Assembly (NCBI GenBank): GCA_021234155.1 | Contig: JAJEKV010000017.1 | Location: forward strand, 10,857,525-10,921,524 | DNA from: Isoetes taiwanensis | Taxonomy: Eukaryota; Streptophyta; Lycopodiopsida; Isoetales; Isoetaceae | Length of the DNA stretch: 64,000 nt | Direction: 5' to 3' | Shown here: positions 46,354-57,904 of the stretch, in pieces | How the letters are laid out: the number at the start of each line of letters is the position of its first letter | Position numbering within the stretch: position 1 is the first letter of the stretch | The notes under the pieces: model-generated | Seen by the model: the letters and a program-made list of their open reading frames with translations, nothing else | Told to the model about the DNA's origin: nothing | Database searches by the model: none | Translations under genes and position numbers: made by a program

Positions 46354-47460
46354 TCAAAGATCAGGATATGCTGGCCATCCCATTGGAAAAAGAAAATTGG
46401 GAGACTTTAAAATCCATGGCTCGTGGCAAAAGTCCAGGCCCTGATGGCTTCCCCCCCAAAATTCTTTTTGGAATTTTGGGAAATATTGAAGGATGACCTT
46501 ACTGTTTTCTTTCAAGGGGCCTGGAAGACAAATAAAATAAACCCTGCAATTAATGCTGGCCATATTGTACTCATTCCAAAGGTAGACAACCCAGAAAGCT
46601 TGGGAGATTAGAGGCCAATCTCCCTTACAAACACTACCTACAAAATACTTGCCACGATTCTGGCTAATAGATTGAAGATGAGGCTTCAGGAAATTATCAA
46701 TCCCTGCCAGTCTGCCTTCCTTCACAACAGGAGCATCTTGGACAATTATTTGGGAGTAGCTGAAGACTTGCATTGGAATAAGTTATCGGGCGAAGGATGT
46801 ATGCTTCTTAAACTAGATTTTAAAAGGGCCTATGACACCATCAGCTGGCAATTTTTGCAGAAAGCCTTACATCATTTGGGATTTCCTGATATATTTATTT
46901 CATAAAATTATGAGTTTCAATAACTCAGCCTCTTCGTCTTTGGTTATAAATGGTACCCCTACCAAGCTATTTCAGTGCAAGAGGGGGGTAGGCAAGGGTG
47001 CCCATTGGCACCATATTTATTCCTCATAGTTGCTGAAATAGTAACTAGATTGGCTCTGCACCTTCAAACTGAAAGATTGATTAATTGCTTAGCCTTGCCC
47101 AAAGACATGGGTAATTTTGTCATCATGCAGTATGCAGATGACACATTTGTTTTTCTGAAACATGGAGATAGCAGCTTGAACAATTTTCTGGAGGCAATGG
47201 ATAGGTTTGGGAGAACCTCGGGGGTCTGTCTCAACAAGGCAAAGTGTGCAATTATCATGGATTCCCAGGACCATGATATTTTGGGTATCAACATCATTGG
47301 GAGATCAGCTGCCACAAAAATTCTAGGGATTCCTTTGGCTATAAACAACACTATCCATGGGCTATGGGATCCCATTGTGTCTAGGATCAAGAAGAAGCTT
47401 CAAACATACCCTTCTACACTCTCTCTTGCAGGAAGAGTCCAGAGTCGAAATTGCTAATGT
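46354..47460 (+). pseudogene. LINE reverse transcriptase, frameshifted
   Basis: ARGKSPGPDGFPP (46410-46460), GHIVLIPKVDNPESLGD, TAG at 46609, RPISLTNTTYKILATILANR, NPCQSAFLHNRSILDN, LLKLDFKRAYDTISW (catalytic Asp), GGRQGCPLAPYLFLIVAE and MQYADDTFVF (catalytic YADD, about 47124-47153). Frame changes near 46460, 46905 and 46975 break it. Catalytic residues remain readable. Confidence 0.9.
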
Positions 47461-49043
47461 TGTGATAGCAAGCACCCATGTCTTTTTCTCTTCTGCCATT
47501 GTGCGCGCAGACAAGGCATCATACAAACTCATTGAGGCTGCCATTAGGAAATTCATTTGGCAGGGAGTACATAAGGTGGCCTGGTCTGATATGATCAAAT
47601 CTAGGAAAAAGGGGGGCCTTGGATGCAAAGACTTATTCATTCAGGCTCAAGCTTTAGCTGCCACGATAATTTGGAGAGTTGTGCACACTCTCAGACCTTC
47701 CCCAGCACTTAAACTAATTAAATATTGGGTTGAGGAATCTTTACCTGTTGGTAGCAGAACTTTGAAGCACCTTCTCCATGATTCAGCTTTCTTTCAAATA
47801 ACCCCATGCTCTAATACTTCCAGCATTGTAAAGAGAATGATGGATGCTTGGAACCAGGCTGCCCTTTGTTTCAGGCCTCTAATTCTTGATGCCAGATGTA
47901 AAGATATAAATTTTTTCTAGCACCCTGACCTGGCACCAGAAAATTGTGGTTGTCTGGCCCTCCAACATCCTCTAAAATACATGCAATGGTTTCAGGCTGG
48001 AATTAGAACATTTGGAGACTTAAGGATAGAGGAGGAAAATAGGTGGCTGACATGGCGGGAGATTGAACCTAGACTGAAAGGATCTACCCTGGACAGAGAC
48101 ATCTACAATAGGGTAATGGGGAAAATAGCCCCTCAGCAAGAATTAGCCTCCAATTCCAATATCTGGTCCCTAAACAATAAGGAGTGTTATGTAGTTAAGG
48201 ATATTTATTCTGCACTTATAGACCAGAAAATGTCCAGGGCCTGTTTATTATGGAATTGTGGTGAAGAAGCCTTGGCCAAGAACTGTGCAAGAGGATGGAG
48301 GAACTATGGAGCACCCAAAGTTACTCTCTTCAGATGGCTAGTGCTGCATCAAAGCCTTCAAACTAATGCCAGAAGAGCCAAATATGATACTGGCATCTCC
48401 AGTCTTTGTCCAATGGGTTGTGGAATGGATGAGGATTCCAATCATGTCTTCTATGCCCAATTATTGATGAGGTCTGGGCATAGACCTCTCAATTGAATTT
48501 AGGGGCTCCAGGTAATATTTTTCAGTTTTTAAACTCTGGGTCTAGACTTATCAATACCTGTAGAACACCTGATGGATCATATGAAAGGCATAGGAATTTG
48601 GTTGCATTGGAAGGAAAAAGACCTAACATCATCTGGATCAAATCTAATTTGCTAACCATTATCCAGCATACTGCCACTGCTCATAAAGCTCTTAGGGGAG
48701 CTAAATATGACAAAGATTGGGATCAGATTGGAAGGTTTAGAGATACATATAATTTCTTCATTCTGCTTCTAACTGATTTTGATCGTGTTGCACAGAGCAG
48801 CAGAGGAGGTTGAAGAATCTAGGGGCTCCTATCAGGTGGCTGAGCAACAATGAGAATGATGAGCATTACATCCCCAGGGTGGAGCTTGATAACCACTTCA
48901 TACTGCTCAAAGTTGAGATGATTCACTCTATGGCTATCAGAAAGTTGCTGGTCCGACCTGAGGTATGGAGGCACAATGGCCTCAAGCCTTTTTTCCAATC
49001 CCCTTCCATAAGTGGCAGCAGAAGAGGGAGGCCCGGGTGCTGA
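47461..49043 (+). pseudogene. LINE ORF2 C-terminal region
   Basis: Frame 47357-47920 carries ADKASYKLIEAAIRKFIWQG and KVAWSDMIKSRKKGGLGCKD. Frame 47981-48496 carries the zf-RVT region: GAPKVTLFRWLVLHQSLQTN and CPMGCGMDEDSNHVF, where the fourth zinc ligand expected after His is missing. Frames 48493-48813 and 48810-49043 look like further C-terminal sequence. Confidence 0.8.
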
Positions 49044-49141
49044 TGCTAATGGACTACACAACATTTATAGTGGAGGAGTTAGATGAGTTGTTGAATATCT
49101 TTGGGAGATCTTCTGTGGCCGACCTTACCATACAGGATATT

Positions 49142-49385
49142 GGTGCATATTCACACGGGGGGTGACTCCGGACATCGAGAGCTGTCGGATGAGCATATAT
49201 GCCCTTTATTCCTCGATCTAGACCGTACATAGAGATCCTCATTTGTGGGGTATGCCTGTACAAGTTTTGGTATACTGTATAACACAATTTGCAAAATACT
49301 ATAAGATTTGAGACAACGTACTATATGGTGTTGATTTTGTACATGTATAACATGGTTTTAGGGACCCCCCGTGTGAATATGCACC
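49142..49385. mobile_element. 244-bp MITE with perfect 22-bp terminal inverted repeats
   Basis: Left end GGTGCATATTCACACGGGGG (49142-49161, repeat continues to 49163) is perfectly inverted at 49364-49385. The centre is AT-rich and codes for nothing. No target-site duplication is evident next to the ends. It lies in the 3' region of the LINE. Confidence 0.75.
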
Positions 49386-49541
49386 CAAACCAAAGGGGGT
49401 TTAAGGGGGAATTTTATTTTTAAGTGTGAAATTCAATAGTTTGTGTTAATGAAATATTAATGGTAGTTATGTATTCGTAGTTATATTAAAAAAATTTTTT
49501 GGCCCTTCGGGCCCTAACAAAAGCAAACAAACAAACAAACA

Positions 49542-50600
49542 AGTAATTTATAACAATACAACATATACACAATCCAAACTCCCTTGAGTGAATATCTAGC
49601 ATCCAAACCAAAAAGAAAGTCATATAATCATAGTTACGAATAATCATATAATCATATAGTCATATAATCATAGTCATATATAGCTACGAATCATAGTTAT
49701 GCAGCTTTAAATTCCATATTCCACGTAGTCATATCTGGTTGCTCAAAGCTTCCTTACACTAATTTCAAATAGCCTAGAAATCAATGTGTCATCAATGTGT
49801 GACCAATATGCTTTGTTTTGCTATTCATGCATAGCAAATTGATGGTCCACCATTTGAGATACTGCTTAGTAATTTGCAAGATGTATTGTAAATAAGATCA
49901 AGCTGCCCCATTTGAATTGGCAAGCTACGAAGCTCTTTGTAGGTGCTTATCTCCCCAGTATTTGGAGTTTGACCAAGGGGGATCCATCTTCAAACTCCTC
50001 AGTATCTTGCATGAGCTACAAACAAGAAGGAAGTGCAACAATGTGAAGAACTGTTCATGTTTTCATTGGCATTGCTAAACAAAATTAAAATCGTTCATGC
50101 CTGAGAGAAGATGCTGACTGTCACAGACATTCAACTGTTAAGTAAAGAGATATATCAATATGTTATCTTCCATGATACTTCAGAAATCAAATATACATGT
50201 GTTATTCTACATTCAAAAGATTTGAAGGGAAGAGTAAAATATATAAATTGAAGAAGAGAGCATACCTTGTCATCTAAATCAGGTTTAGAATCAGCCCAAC
50301 CATAAATCCAAGCAATAATTGTAGCTCCAAATATGTTGAGCAAGTGCCAACTATGGCTAGAAGAAAAGAAAATGGGTGCTCCAGTAATTGAAGGATGTGT
50401 GCCTTCCAATTTCATAAACCAACATCAACCTTCTATTTTGCATGCTCCATGCCACCACAAGGTAAGGATTGAAACTTCCATTCCCTTTGTGGGAAAAACT
50501 ATGCAGTGCAAGCTCCAGCCATGCCTACTTCACATACTAAAGCATCCAGCAGCGACAAAAACATTTGCAGGCTTGCTACTTTGACTACCAAATTAAACAA
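49542..50600. other. Unannotated region between LINE and PPR relic
   Basis: AT-rich with reiterated CATATAATCATA words near 49620-49690. A minus-strand frame at 50155-50415 (SITGAPIFFSSSHSWHLLNI) resembles a genuine protein segment but could not be identified. Confidence 0.35.
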
Positions 50601-50607
50601 GCAAGCC

Positions 50608-51659
50608 TTAACATCCTCTTGTAGCTATGGCCATGAAAGAGCATCTGTTTATAAGGGCATTTCTTTCTGGCATGCACATAAACAACTGAAGCGCTTCCTT
50701 TAACTGTGTTTCTTGGATGAATCCTGCAATCATTGCGTTATATGCAGCCACATCTTTCTGGGGAATTTGCTTAAAAATACCAATGGCTTTCTTAAGATGC
50801 CCGCTTTGGACATAACCAATGACCATGCTAGTCCAAGAGATCACATCTCGTTCAGGCATTTCTTCAAAGAGCCGAAGGGCCTTATCAAGCAAACCCTGCT
50901 TTACATACTCTCTGCAATCATGGCATTCCATGGGACGATATTTTGTTATGGCATTCGATCAAATAACCTACGAGCCATTTCGAGATGACCTTCCTCAGCA
51001 TATAGCACAACTATAGTAGTCCATGATACAACATTTCTCTCTGGCATTTGATCAAATATTTCAAGGGCTTCCTTAAGCATGCTATGCTTGGTATATACAG
51101 CAAGCATTGCATTCCATGAGATGATATTACGATATGGCATCCGTTCAAAGATGTCATGAGCCTGAATAACCAGTCCATGATCTGCATATGCAGTGAGTAT
51201 AGCAGTCCATGCCACTACATCTGCCCTTGGCATCTTCTTAAAAAGTTGAACTGTTTTCTTCAGACGGCCATGTTGAATATAAGAAGCAATCATTAGGTTC
51301 CATGTGAAAGTATTCCTCGAGGACATATTGTCAAATACCTTTCTTGCATCCATCAAGGCACCACATTTTCCATACATCTGTATAAGCAGATTCTCAAGAT
51401 ATCTATATCTAAGAAATCCAAACTTAATTATATGTTCATGGATTTGGTGGCACAAAAGATATGCAATTCCAAGAACGCCTAGTCCATCCTTGCAGGATTT
51501 CAAGTGCCATTCAGTCTTGCTTATATGGGGCAGCGCGTATGTCTTTAATGTGGTTGACTGACCTGTCATGTCTAATTTTCCCAAATCCATCTCCTTGACA
51601 TAAACATGAATGTTTCCTTGGTAAAGTCTAAAACAAGTAGAATTAAAGAGAGGAGTCAT
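50608..51659 (-). pseudogene. PPR protein pseudogene (31-residue S-type motifs)
   Basis: From ATG 51659 a 237-codon frame: a unique start, HIIKFGFLRYRYLENLLIQM and YGKCGALMDARKVFDNM, then consecutive PPR motifs RNTFTWNLMIASYIQHGRLK, DVVAWTAILTAYADHGLV, NIISWNAMLAVYTKHSMLKE and NVVSWTTIVVLYAEEGHLEM. A TAA follows FDRMP at 50946-50948, then QNIVPWNAMIAE. A one-base loss near 50915 shifts to the frame with GLLDKALRLFEEMPERDVIS, VISWTSMVIGYVQSGHLKKA and DVAAYNAMIAGFIQETQLKE. The sequence stops at 50608 with no E or DYW domain. Motifs of 31 residues in direct succession are common in fern and lycophyte PPR proteins, which bind organelle RNA. One nonsense and one frameshift make a working product unlikely. 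Confidence 0.87.
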
Positions 51660-51794
51660 ATATCTCGTAATTGAAGAAAAATTAATATCTCACAATTCTT
51701 TTCTAAGTGTGACAGTTTTCCGAAATTGTAACCTGCATCAATTATCTGGAAGACTAATGCAGATCAACCAAATGTCATGTGACTTGATGTTTAC

Positions 51795-51957
51795 CTGAAT
51801 TGCACCTGTTAAACTTCTTCCTTATGGTCCATCACAGCAATCCCAGCTTCAGCTATTACTTTTGCAGCTGCAACGCGAGATGTTCCCCCACCTTCAAGCT
51901 TCACAGCATCCATGCCGCCCTCCTTTAGCATCCGTGTTGCACTTTGAATAGCCTGCC
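51795..51957 (-). pseudogene. panB: Ketopantoate hydroxymethyltransferase (panB) exon relic
   Basis: Minus strand, AG acceptor (51958-51959) to GT donor (51789-51794). It reads [39 protein letters not shown] and AVMDH, matching the conserved PanB segment KEGGxDAxKLEGG...EAGIAVMGH. The expected GH is DH, and the frame then reaches a stop (HKEEV-stop) before the donor, so the exon is frameshifted. PanB makes ketopantoate for pantothenate. No other panB exon was recognised nearby, so it is a relic or fragment. Confidence 0.75.
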
Positions 51958-52590
51958 CTATATACATCAGGGAAGTCAGATGCCAATTAGAAAAAAAAAA
52001 GAACACAATCTAAGATTTCAGAGGCAAAAGCACATAAGAAAACACTGTTAAGCCACTAATAAAAAACATGCGTTCTCTACGTTGCAGGGTGCTCTGGTGC
52101 GACTAGGGCCAAAATAGAATGATACCAACAGAAAACCCTAGCCTTATGGTCCTCGATCCTTGCATGTCAAAGAAACAATAGTTTCTTGGGAATATAGAAG
52201 CAGAGAACCCTAAAATATCAAAATATTGCATGTTTAAGGGGTTAACCATTGAAAAATACGATGAAAATTTATTAGAGCGTATGCGCACTCTAGATATACA
52301 CATTACTATGTCCCATGAAATACGACAAACAATCATATGAAAACCATAGGGAAACAGGTATAAAAATACAAGGGAAACCCCCTGTTATTATGCTAGATAT
52401 TGAAGCTAATTTGTGAGTCTGCTGTTAGATGCCAGATTTTGTCTGCTGGCTTTACCTAGTGATATTTAATTCTGTATGCAGCCAATATGGCTTATCTCCT
52501 TCCTTATGTTTTTTCATAAGGATAGGACCTATTTGAGTGACAGTTATATATATATCTTCCTCATATGGAGGATTTTGACATGATGTATTC
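51958..52590. other. Unannotated spacer left of LTR array
   Basis: No gene or repeat recognised. It ends with GATGTATTC directly before the first LTR. Confidence 0.4.
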
Positions 52591-53335
52591 TGATACAATT
52601 CATGTATATTTGGGAAGTTGTAGCATCACAGAATCATAGAACCGTAATGACATAATAGAACACCGGACTAAAGAAACTTTATTCATGCACAAATGATATG
52701 GCAGCACCATTAACCACCCAACCGGATCCACTGGGTTATGGCAAAACACAAGTTCTATGGCAAATACAAAGCTCTAGCGTTTGGCTTATTGGCCTTCCAG
52801 ACTAATCTAGCTACTCCAAGTAGCCACACATCATAAAAGCAATTATAGATCTGTGAAGTCACTACGGCAGTGATCTGTGACCCCTTGTCACCTTTTCGGC
52901 CATTACTCTCTCCTCCGAATGAACTACGGAATGTGCCTCCCCAATTCGGAAACTAGACTCCGAGACGGTTCCAACGAGCTAATTGTCGCTTTAATCGAAC
53001 TCTGGTTGCGGAGATATGTCCAGCTGAAGTTTCGGTTCTATTTATAGATCTCTTTGTGACTTTAGCCTTTTTTAGCAGGCAGTTGCCTTTTTTCCCAAAA
53101 TATCTCCTTGCCTTTAATTAGATTATATGACTTATCATATAGGACATTATCTATGATCTTTTTCTTAACCAATAACCATCCCAATGATAGTGCCTCGACC
53201 CCGTCCATAAATATCAATGGTTCCTTATATCCAAATGCTATGTTATCCTATGCCCCTTTATATTTTTAGGTGGCCTTAGGAATAACATTTACATAGTATT
53301 TACCATAATTCCAATAACCCATTCGCCATGGACCA
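52591..53335 (-). repeat. LTR 1 of the tandem element
   Basis: On plus it starts TGATACAATTCATG and ends CGCCATGGACCA, i.e. TGGTCC...TATCA on the minus strand. CTCCCCC directly follows (the complement of the polypurine tract GGGGGAG). Confidence 0.88.
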
Positions 53336-54641
53336 CTCCCCCGTGCTTGCTCCATATCAATCCATCCCTTCTCAAGATAGATCGTCCGCGATCATCCAAG
53401 ATACGCTCAATTTCAATCCATCCCTTCTCAAGAAGAATCACCCCGCGAGCATCCAAGATACGCTCCATTTCAATCCATCCCTTCTCAAGATGGATCTTCC
53501 ATGGTCATCACCAGTCTAAAAGTTTTATAATCCCTGCAAAACTCCAGAAGTAGTTACGGATATCCGCGTACTTCCACAGTACGATATATCCCTTGTACCT
53601 CCGTGGTACATTATTATCTTTCGTACCTCCGCGGTACTACTTAATTGTATCGCCACCACGATACAAAGTATCTCTAAGATATAGATGTAACTTTGTCAAG
53701 CCAATTGTGTTGCAATCACAATTACTAATCTTCCAAAGGTTTACATCTTATGCTCTCTTGTTCAAGCTGATTGTGCTGCAGACACAACCACTAATCTACC
53801 AAGAGGCATTCCCTATCTAGTATACCATGTCAAGCCGGCGACGTTGCAATCATAGTCACTAATCTACCATGGGTATACACAACAAAAGTATCTATTCTTT
53901 ATTCCAAATAAATAAATTCAACTTAGAAACTTTACCCATAAGCCTGTCCCATAGGAAACAATTTGAGATTCCGAATCCAAATTTTGCGTCCATATCCTTG
54001 ACAGCTTCTACGTAAAGTGTCCTCCCCAATGCTTAACACTAAGCAAACCTGCAAATAAGTTCAAGTGTTAATATAGATGACTTCCCAAGTCAAATATTTA
54101 TATAAATGACCCCCACGGCCAATCAGTCTCTCAGATCACCACGACCTGACTCCGCAATCCCAAGCATGCTGCTTTTGCGGTTCTCCATACTCAGACTTAA
54201 AGGTTGGAATTTACACAGGCTCAAATGGCCAAAACAGGCTTCTAGAGATGGCAAGAGGTTATGGCAGGTAGTTTGGCTATAATGTCAAAGCAGAGCTCAA
54301 TATTTTGCAGCAGTGGTTTACTTGTCTCCATGACAAGCTATTTGTCTCCATGACAACTCGTCTCCACGATAAACTACTTGTCTCCATGACAAGCTTTTCC
54401 ATGACAACCCAGCAGTCACCCTTATTATTCCATAATTTCCAAAGGATCGTAGAAGTTTCTCCAATAATCCGAACTCGTTCACAACAAGTCGGTCCATATA
54501 CTTCGAGCATTCTCCATAAAAGCACCGAGTTTTCTCTGCTACTCGCTTGCAGCAATAGTCACCAAATCCACCTCAGTTCCACTAGTGATCCCATTGCCCA
54601 TGGTTCCCAAAAGAATCGAAAACCTCCGCTCTGATACCACT
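53336..54641 (-). mobile_element. Internal region 1, non-coding
   Basis: Holds three tandem copies of a 57-bp unit with CAATCCATCCCTTCTCAAGA at 53358, 53414 and 53471, a GTACCTCCGTGGTAC palindrome cluster near 53590-53640 and repeated TTGTCTCCATGACAA near 54320-54400. The right end has the primer site. It lacks 14 bp (GATGCTCCAGATTC) present in internal region 2. Confidence 0.85.
54628..54639 (-). other. Primer binding site, internal region 1
   Basis: GCTCTGATACCA on plus is TGGTATCAGAGC on minus, two bases from LTR 2. Confidence 0.9.
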
Positions 54642-55371
54642 TGATACAATTCATGTATATTTGGGAAGTTGTAGCATCACAAAATCATAGAACCATAATG
54701 ACATAATAGAACACCGGACTAAAGAAACTTTATTCATGCACAAATGATATGGCAGCACCATTAACCACCCAACCGGATCCACTGGATTACGGCAAAACAC
54801 AAGTTCTATGGCAAATACAAAGCTCTAGCGTTTGGCTTATTGGCCTTCCAGACTAATCTAGCTACTCCAAGTAGCCGCACATCATAAAAACAATTGCAGA
54901 TCTGTGAAGTCACTATGGCAGTGATCTGTGACCCCTTCTCACCTTTTTGGCCATTACTCTCTCCTCCGGATGAACTACGGAATGTGCCGCCCCAATTCGG
55001 AAACTAGACTTCGAGAAGGTTCCAACGAGCTAATGGTTGCTTTAATCGGACTCTGGTTGCGGAGATATGTCCAACTGAAGTTTCGGTTCTATTTATAGAT
55101 CTCTCTGCGACTTTAGCCTTTTTTAGCAGGCGGTTGCCTTTTTTCCCAAAATATCTCCTTGCCTTTAATTAGATTATATGACTTATCATATAGGACATTA
55201 TCTATGATATTTTTCTCAACCAATAACCATCCCAATGATAGTGCCTCGACCCCGTCCATAAATATCAATGGTTCCTTATATTCAAATGCTATGTTATCCT
55301 ATGCCCCTTTATATTATTAGGTGGCCTTAGGAATAACATTTACATAGTATTTGCTATAATTCCAATAACCC
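54642..55371 (-). repeat. LTR 2 of the tandem element
   Basis: Shared by both halves. Its right junction has lost about 23 bp (ATTCGCC...CTCCCCC) against LTR 1, removing the LTR tip and the polypurine tract of internal region 2. Confidence 0.88.
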
Positions 55372-56682
55372 TGCTTGCTCCATATCAATCCATCCCTTCT
55401 CAAGATAGATCGTCCGCGATCATCCAAGATACGCTCAATTTCAATCCATCCCTTCTCAAGAAGAATCACCCCGCGATCATCCAAGATACGCTCCATTTCA
55501 ATCCATCCCTTCTCAAGATGGATCTTCCATGGTCATCACCAGTCTGAAAGTTTTATAATCCCTGCAAAACTCCAGAAGTAGTTACGGATATCCGCGTACT
55601 TCCACAGTACGATATATCCCTTGTACCTCCGTGGTACATTATTATCTTTCGTACCTCCGCGGTACTACTTAATTGTATCGCCACCACGATACAAAGTATC
55701 TCCAAGATATAGATGTAACTTTGTCAAGCCAATTGTGTTGCAATCACAATTACTAATCTTCCAAAGGTTTACATCTTATGCTCTCTTGTTCAAGCTGATT
55801 GTGCTGCAGACACAACCACTAATCTACCAAGAGGCATTCCCTATCTAGTATACCATGTCAAGCCGGCGACGTTGCAATCGTAGTCACTAATCTACCATGG
55901 GTATACACAACAAAAGTATCTATTCTTTATTCCAAATAAATAAATTCAACTTAGGAACTTTACCCATAAGCCTGTCCCATAGGAAACAATTTGAGATTCC
56001 GAATCCAAATTTTGCGTCCATATCCTTGACAGCTTCTACGTAAAGTGTCCTCCCCAATGATTAACACTAAGCAAACCTGCAAATAAGTTCAAGTGTTAAT
56101 ATAGATGACTTCCCAAGTCAAATATTTATATAAATGACCCCCACGGCCAATCAGTCTCTCAGATCACCACGACCTGACTCCGCAATCCCAAGCATGCTGC
56201 TTTTGCGGTTCTCCATACTCAGACTTAAAGGTTGGAATTTACACAGGCTCAAATGGCCAAAACAGGCTTCTAGAGATGGCAAGAGGTTATGGCAGGTAGT
56301 TTGGCTATAATGTCAAAGCAGAGCTCAATGTTTTGCAGCAGTGGTTTACTTGTCTCCATGACAAGCTATTTGTCTCCATGACAACTCGTCTCCATGATAA
56401 ACTACTTGTCTCCATGACAAGCTTTTCCATGACAACCCCGCAGTCACCCTTATTATTCCATAATTTCCAAAGGATCATAGAAGTTTCTCCAATAATCCGA
56501 ACTCGTTCACAACAAGTCGGTCCATATACTTCGAGCATTCTCCACAAAAGCACCGAGTTTTCTCTGCTACTGATGCTCCAGATTCGCTTGCAGCAATAGT
56601 CACCAAATCCACCTCAGTTCCACTAGTGATCCCATTGCCCATGGTTCCCAAAAGAATCGAAAACCTCCGCTCTGATACCACT
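55372..56682 (-). mobile_element. Internal region 2, short possible gag start
   Basis: Near-identical to internal region 1. On the minus strand, after the primer site, a frame of 55 codons opens at MGNGITSGTEVDLVTIAASE (about 56642) and runs to 56475, as a gag start would. It then breaks up in the repeated TTGTCTCCATGACAA region. Confidence 0.82.
56669..56680 (-). other. Primer binding site, internal region 2
   Basis: TGGTATCAGAGC on the minus strand, two bases from LTR 3. Confidence 0.9.
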
Positions 56683-57426
56683 TGATACAATTCATGTATA
56701 TTTGGGAAGTTGTAGCATCACAGAATCATAGAACCATAATGACATAATAGAACACCGGACTAAAGAAACTTTATTCATGCACAAATGATATGGCAGCACC
56801 ATTAACCACCCAACCGGATCCACTGGGTTACGGCAAAACATAAGTTCTATGGCAAATACAAAGCTCTAGCGTTTGGCTTATTGGCCTTCCAGACTAATCT
56901 AGCTACTCCAAGTAGCCGCACATCATAAAAACAATTGCAGATCTGTGAAGTCACTATGGCAGTGATCTGTGACCCCTTGTCACCTTTTCGGCCATTACTC
57001 TCTCCTCCGGATGAACTACGGAATGTGCCGCCCCAATTCGGAAACTAGACCCCGAGAAGGTTCCAATGAGCTAATGGTCGCTTTAATCGGACTCTGGTTG
57101 CGGGGATATGTCCAACTGAAGTTTCGGTTTTATTTATAGATCTCTCTGCGACTTTAGCCCTTTTTAGCAGGCAGTTGCCTTTTTTCCCAAAATATCTCCT
57201 TGCCTTTAATTAGATTATATGACTTATCATATAGGACATTATCTATGATATTTTTCTCAACCAATAACCATCCCAATGATAGTGCCTCGACCCCGTCCAT
57301 AAATATCAATGGTTCCTTATATCCAAATGCTATGTTATCCTATGCCCCTTTATATTATTAGGTGGCCTTAGGAATAACATTTACATAGTATTTGCCATAA
57401 TTCCAATAACCCATCGCCGTGGACCA
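56683..57426 (-). repeat. LTR 3 of the tandem element
   Basis: Ends CGCCGTGGACCA at 57426 directly against array sequence CTCTGAAACAATTTTAGC. Confidence 0.88.
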
Positions 57427-57904
57427 CTCTGAAACAATTTTAGCAAGGTTTTGACTTGGCTCTGTTATAATAAGAGGAGTAGAATAAGGATACATTAGAG
57501 GGATAGCTGATCGCCTTGCAATTAGACCACGCAAAAGTGCATGAAAATAGACAGGATAATTTGGATGTGGCAGAGTAGGTTGAGAGGATTCATGTACCTT
57601 GCTGACGATCGTGCATCACTAGGCCTCAACAATTCAAGCATGATGAAAATATGAAGTGCTTGGATGGTAAGCACATGGATAATAGAGAATGGTAAGCACA
57701 TGGATTTGAAACAAAACATTAAAAAAAAAAGGGAAGATTAGTTTGACAATTATGCAATTACTTCATTAGAAATAGAACAAGTGGAAGACTAGTTTACCCA
57801 ATGGAAAACAATTACTTCATTAGAAATAAAATAAGCAAAAAATAGTATTCGACTAGTTTGATTGATTTGTCAAGTCGAAGACAAGTTTAAAATGGCTGCT
57901 ACTA

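Larger units (their letters stand above)
45421..49541 (+). mobile_element. LINE (L1-type plant non-LTR element), 5'-truncated
   Basis: Endonuclease C-terminal part, reverse transcriptase and zinc-finger-like C-terminus in order, ending after a GGCCCTTCGGGCC hairpin in a (CAAA)n tail at about 49523-49541. The left edge is in an array spacer. The right flank is not array sequence. A 244-bp MITE lies in its 3' part. Confidence 0.82.
52591..57426 (-). mobile_element. Tandem non-autonomous LTR element: LTR-internal-LTR-internal-LTR
   Basis: Three LTRs of about 740 bp (52591-53335, 54642-55371, 56683-57426) alternate with two internal regions of about 1.31 kb. Period 2051 and 2041. Orientation is minus: the initiator-Met primer site is at the right of each internal region. 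No gag-pol is present apart from a short possible gag start. Left flank (GTATTC) and right flank (CTCTGA) do not match, so there is no target duplication. Confidence 0.9.

Noticed and set aside
50946-50948. PPR stop codon possibly removed by U-to-C RNA editing
   Set aside because: Such editing is known for organelle transcripts of ferns and lycophytes; this is a nuclear-type gene and a frameshift follows as well.
54305-54634. Plus-strand 109-codon frame in the LTR element internal region
   Set aside because: Antisense to the element and built from the repeated TTGTCTCCATGACAA words.
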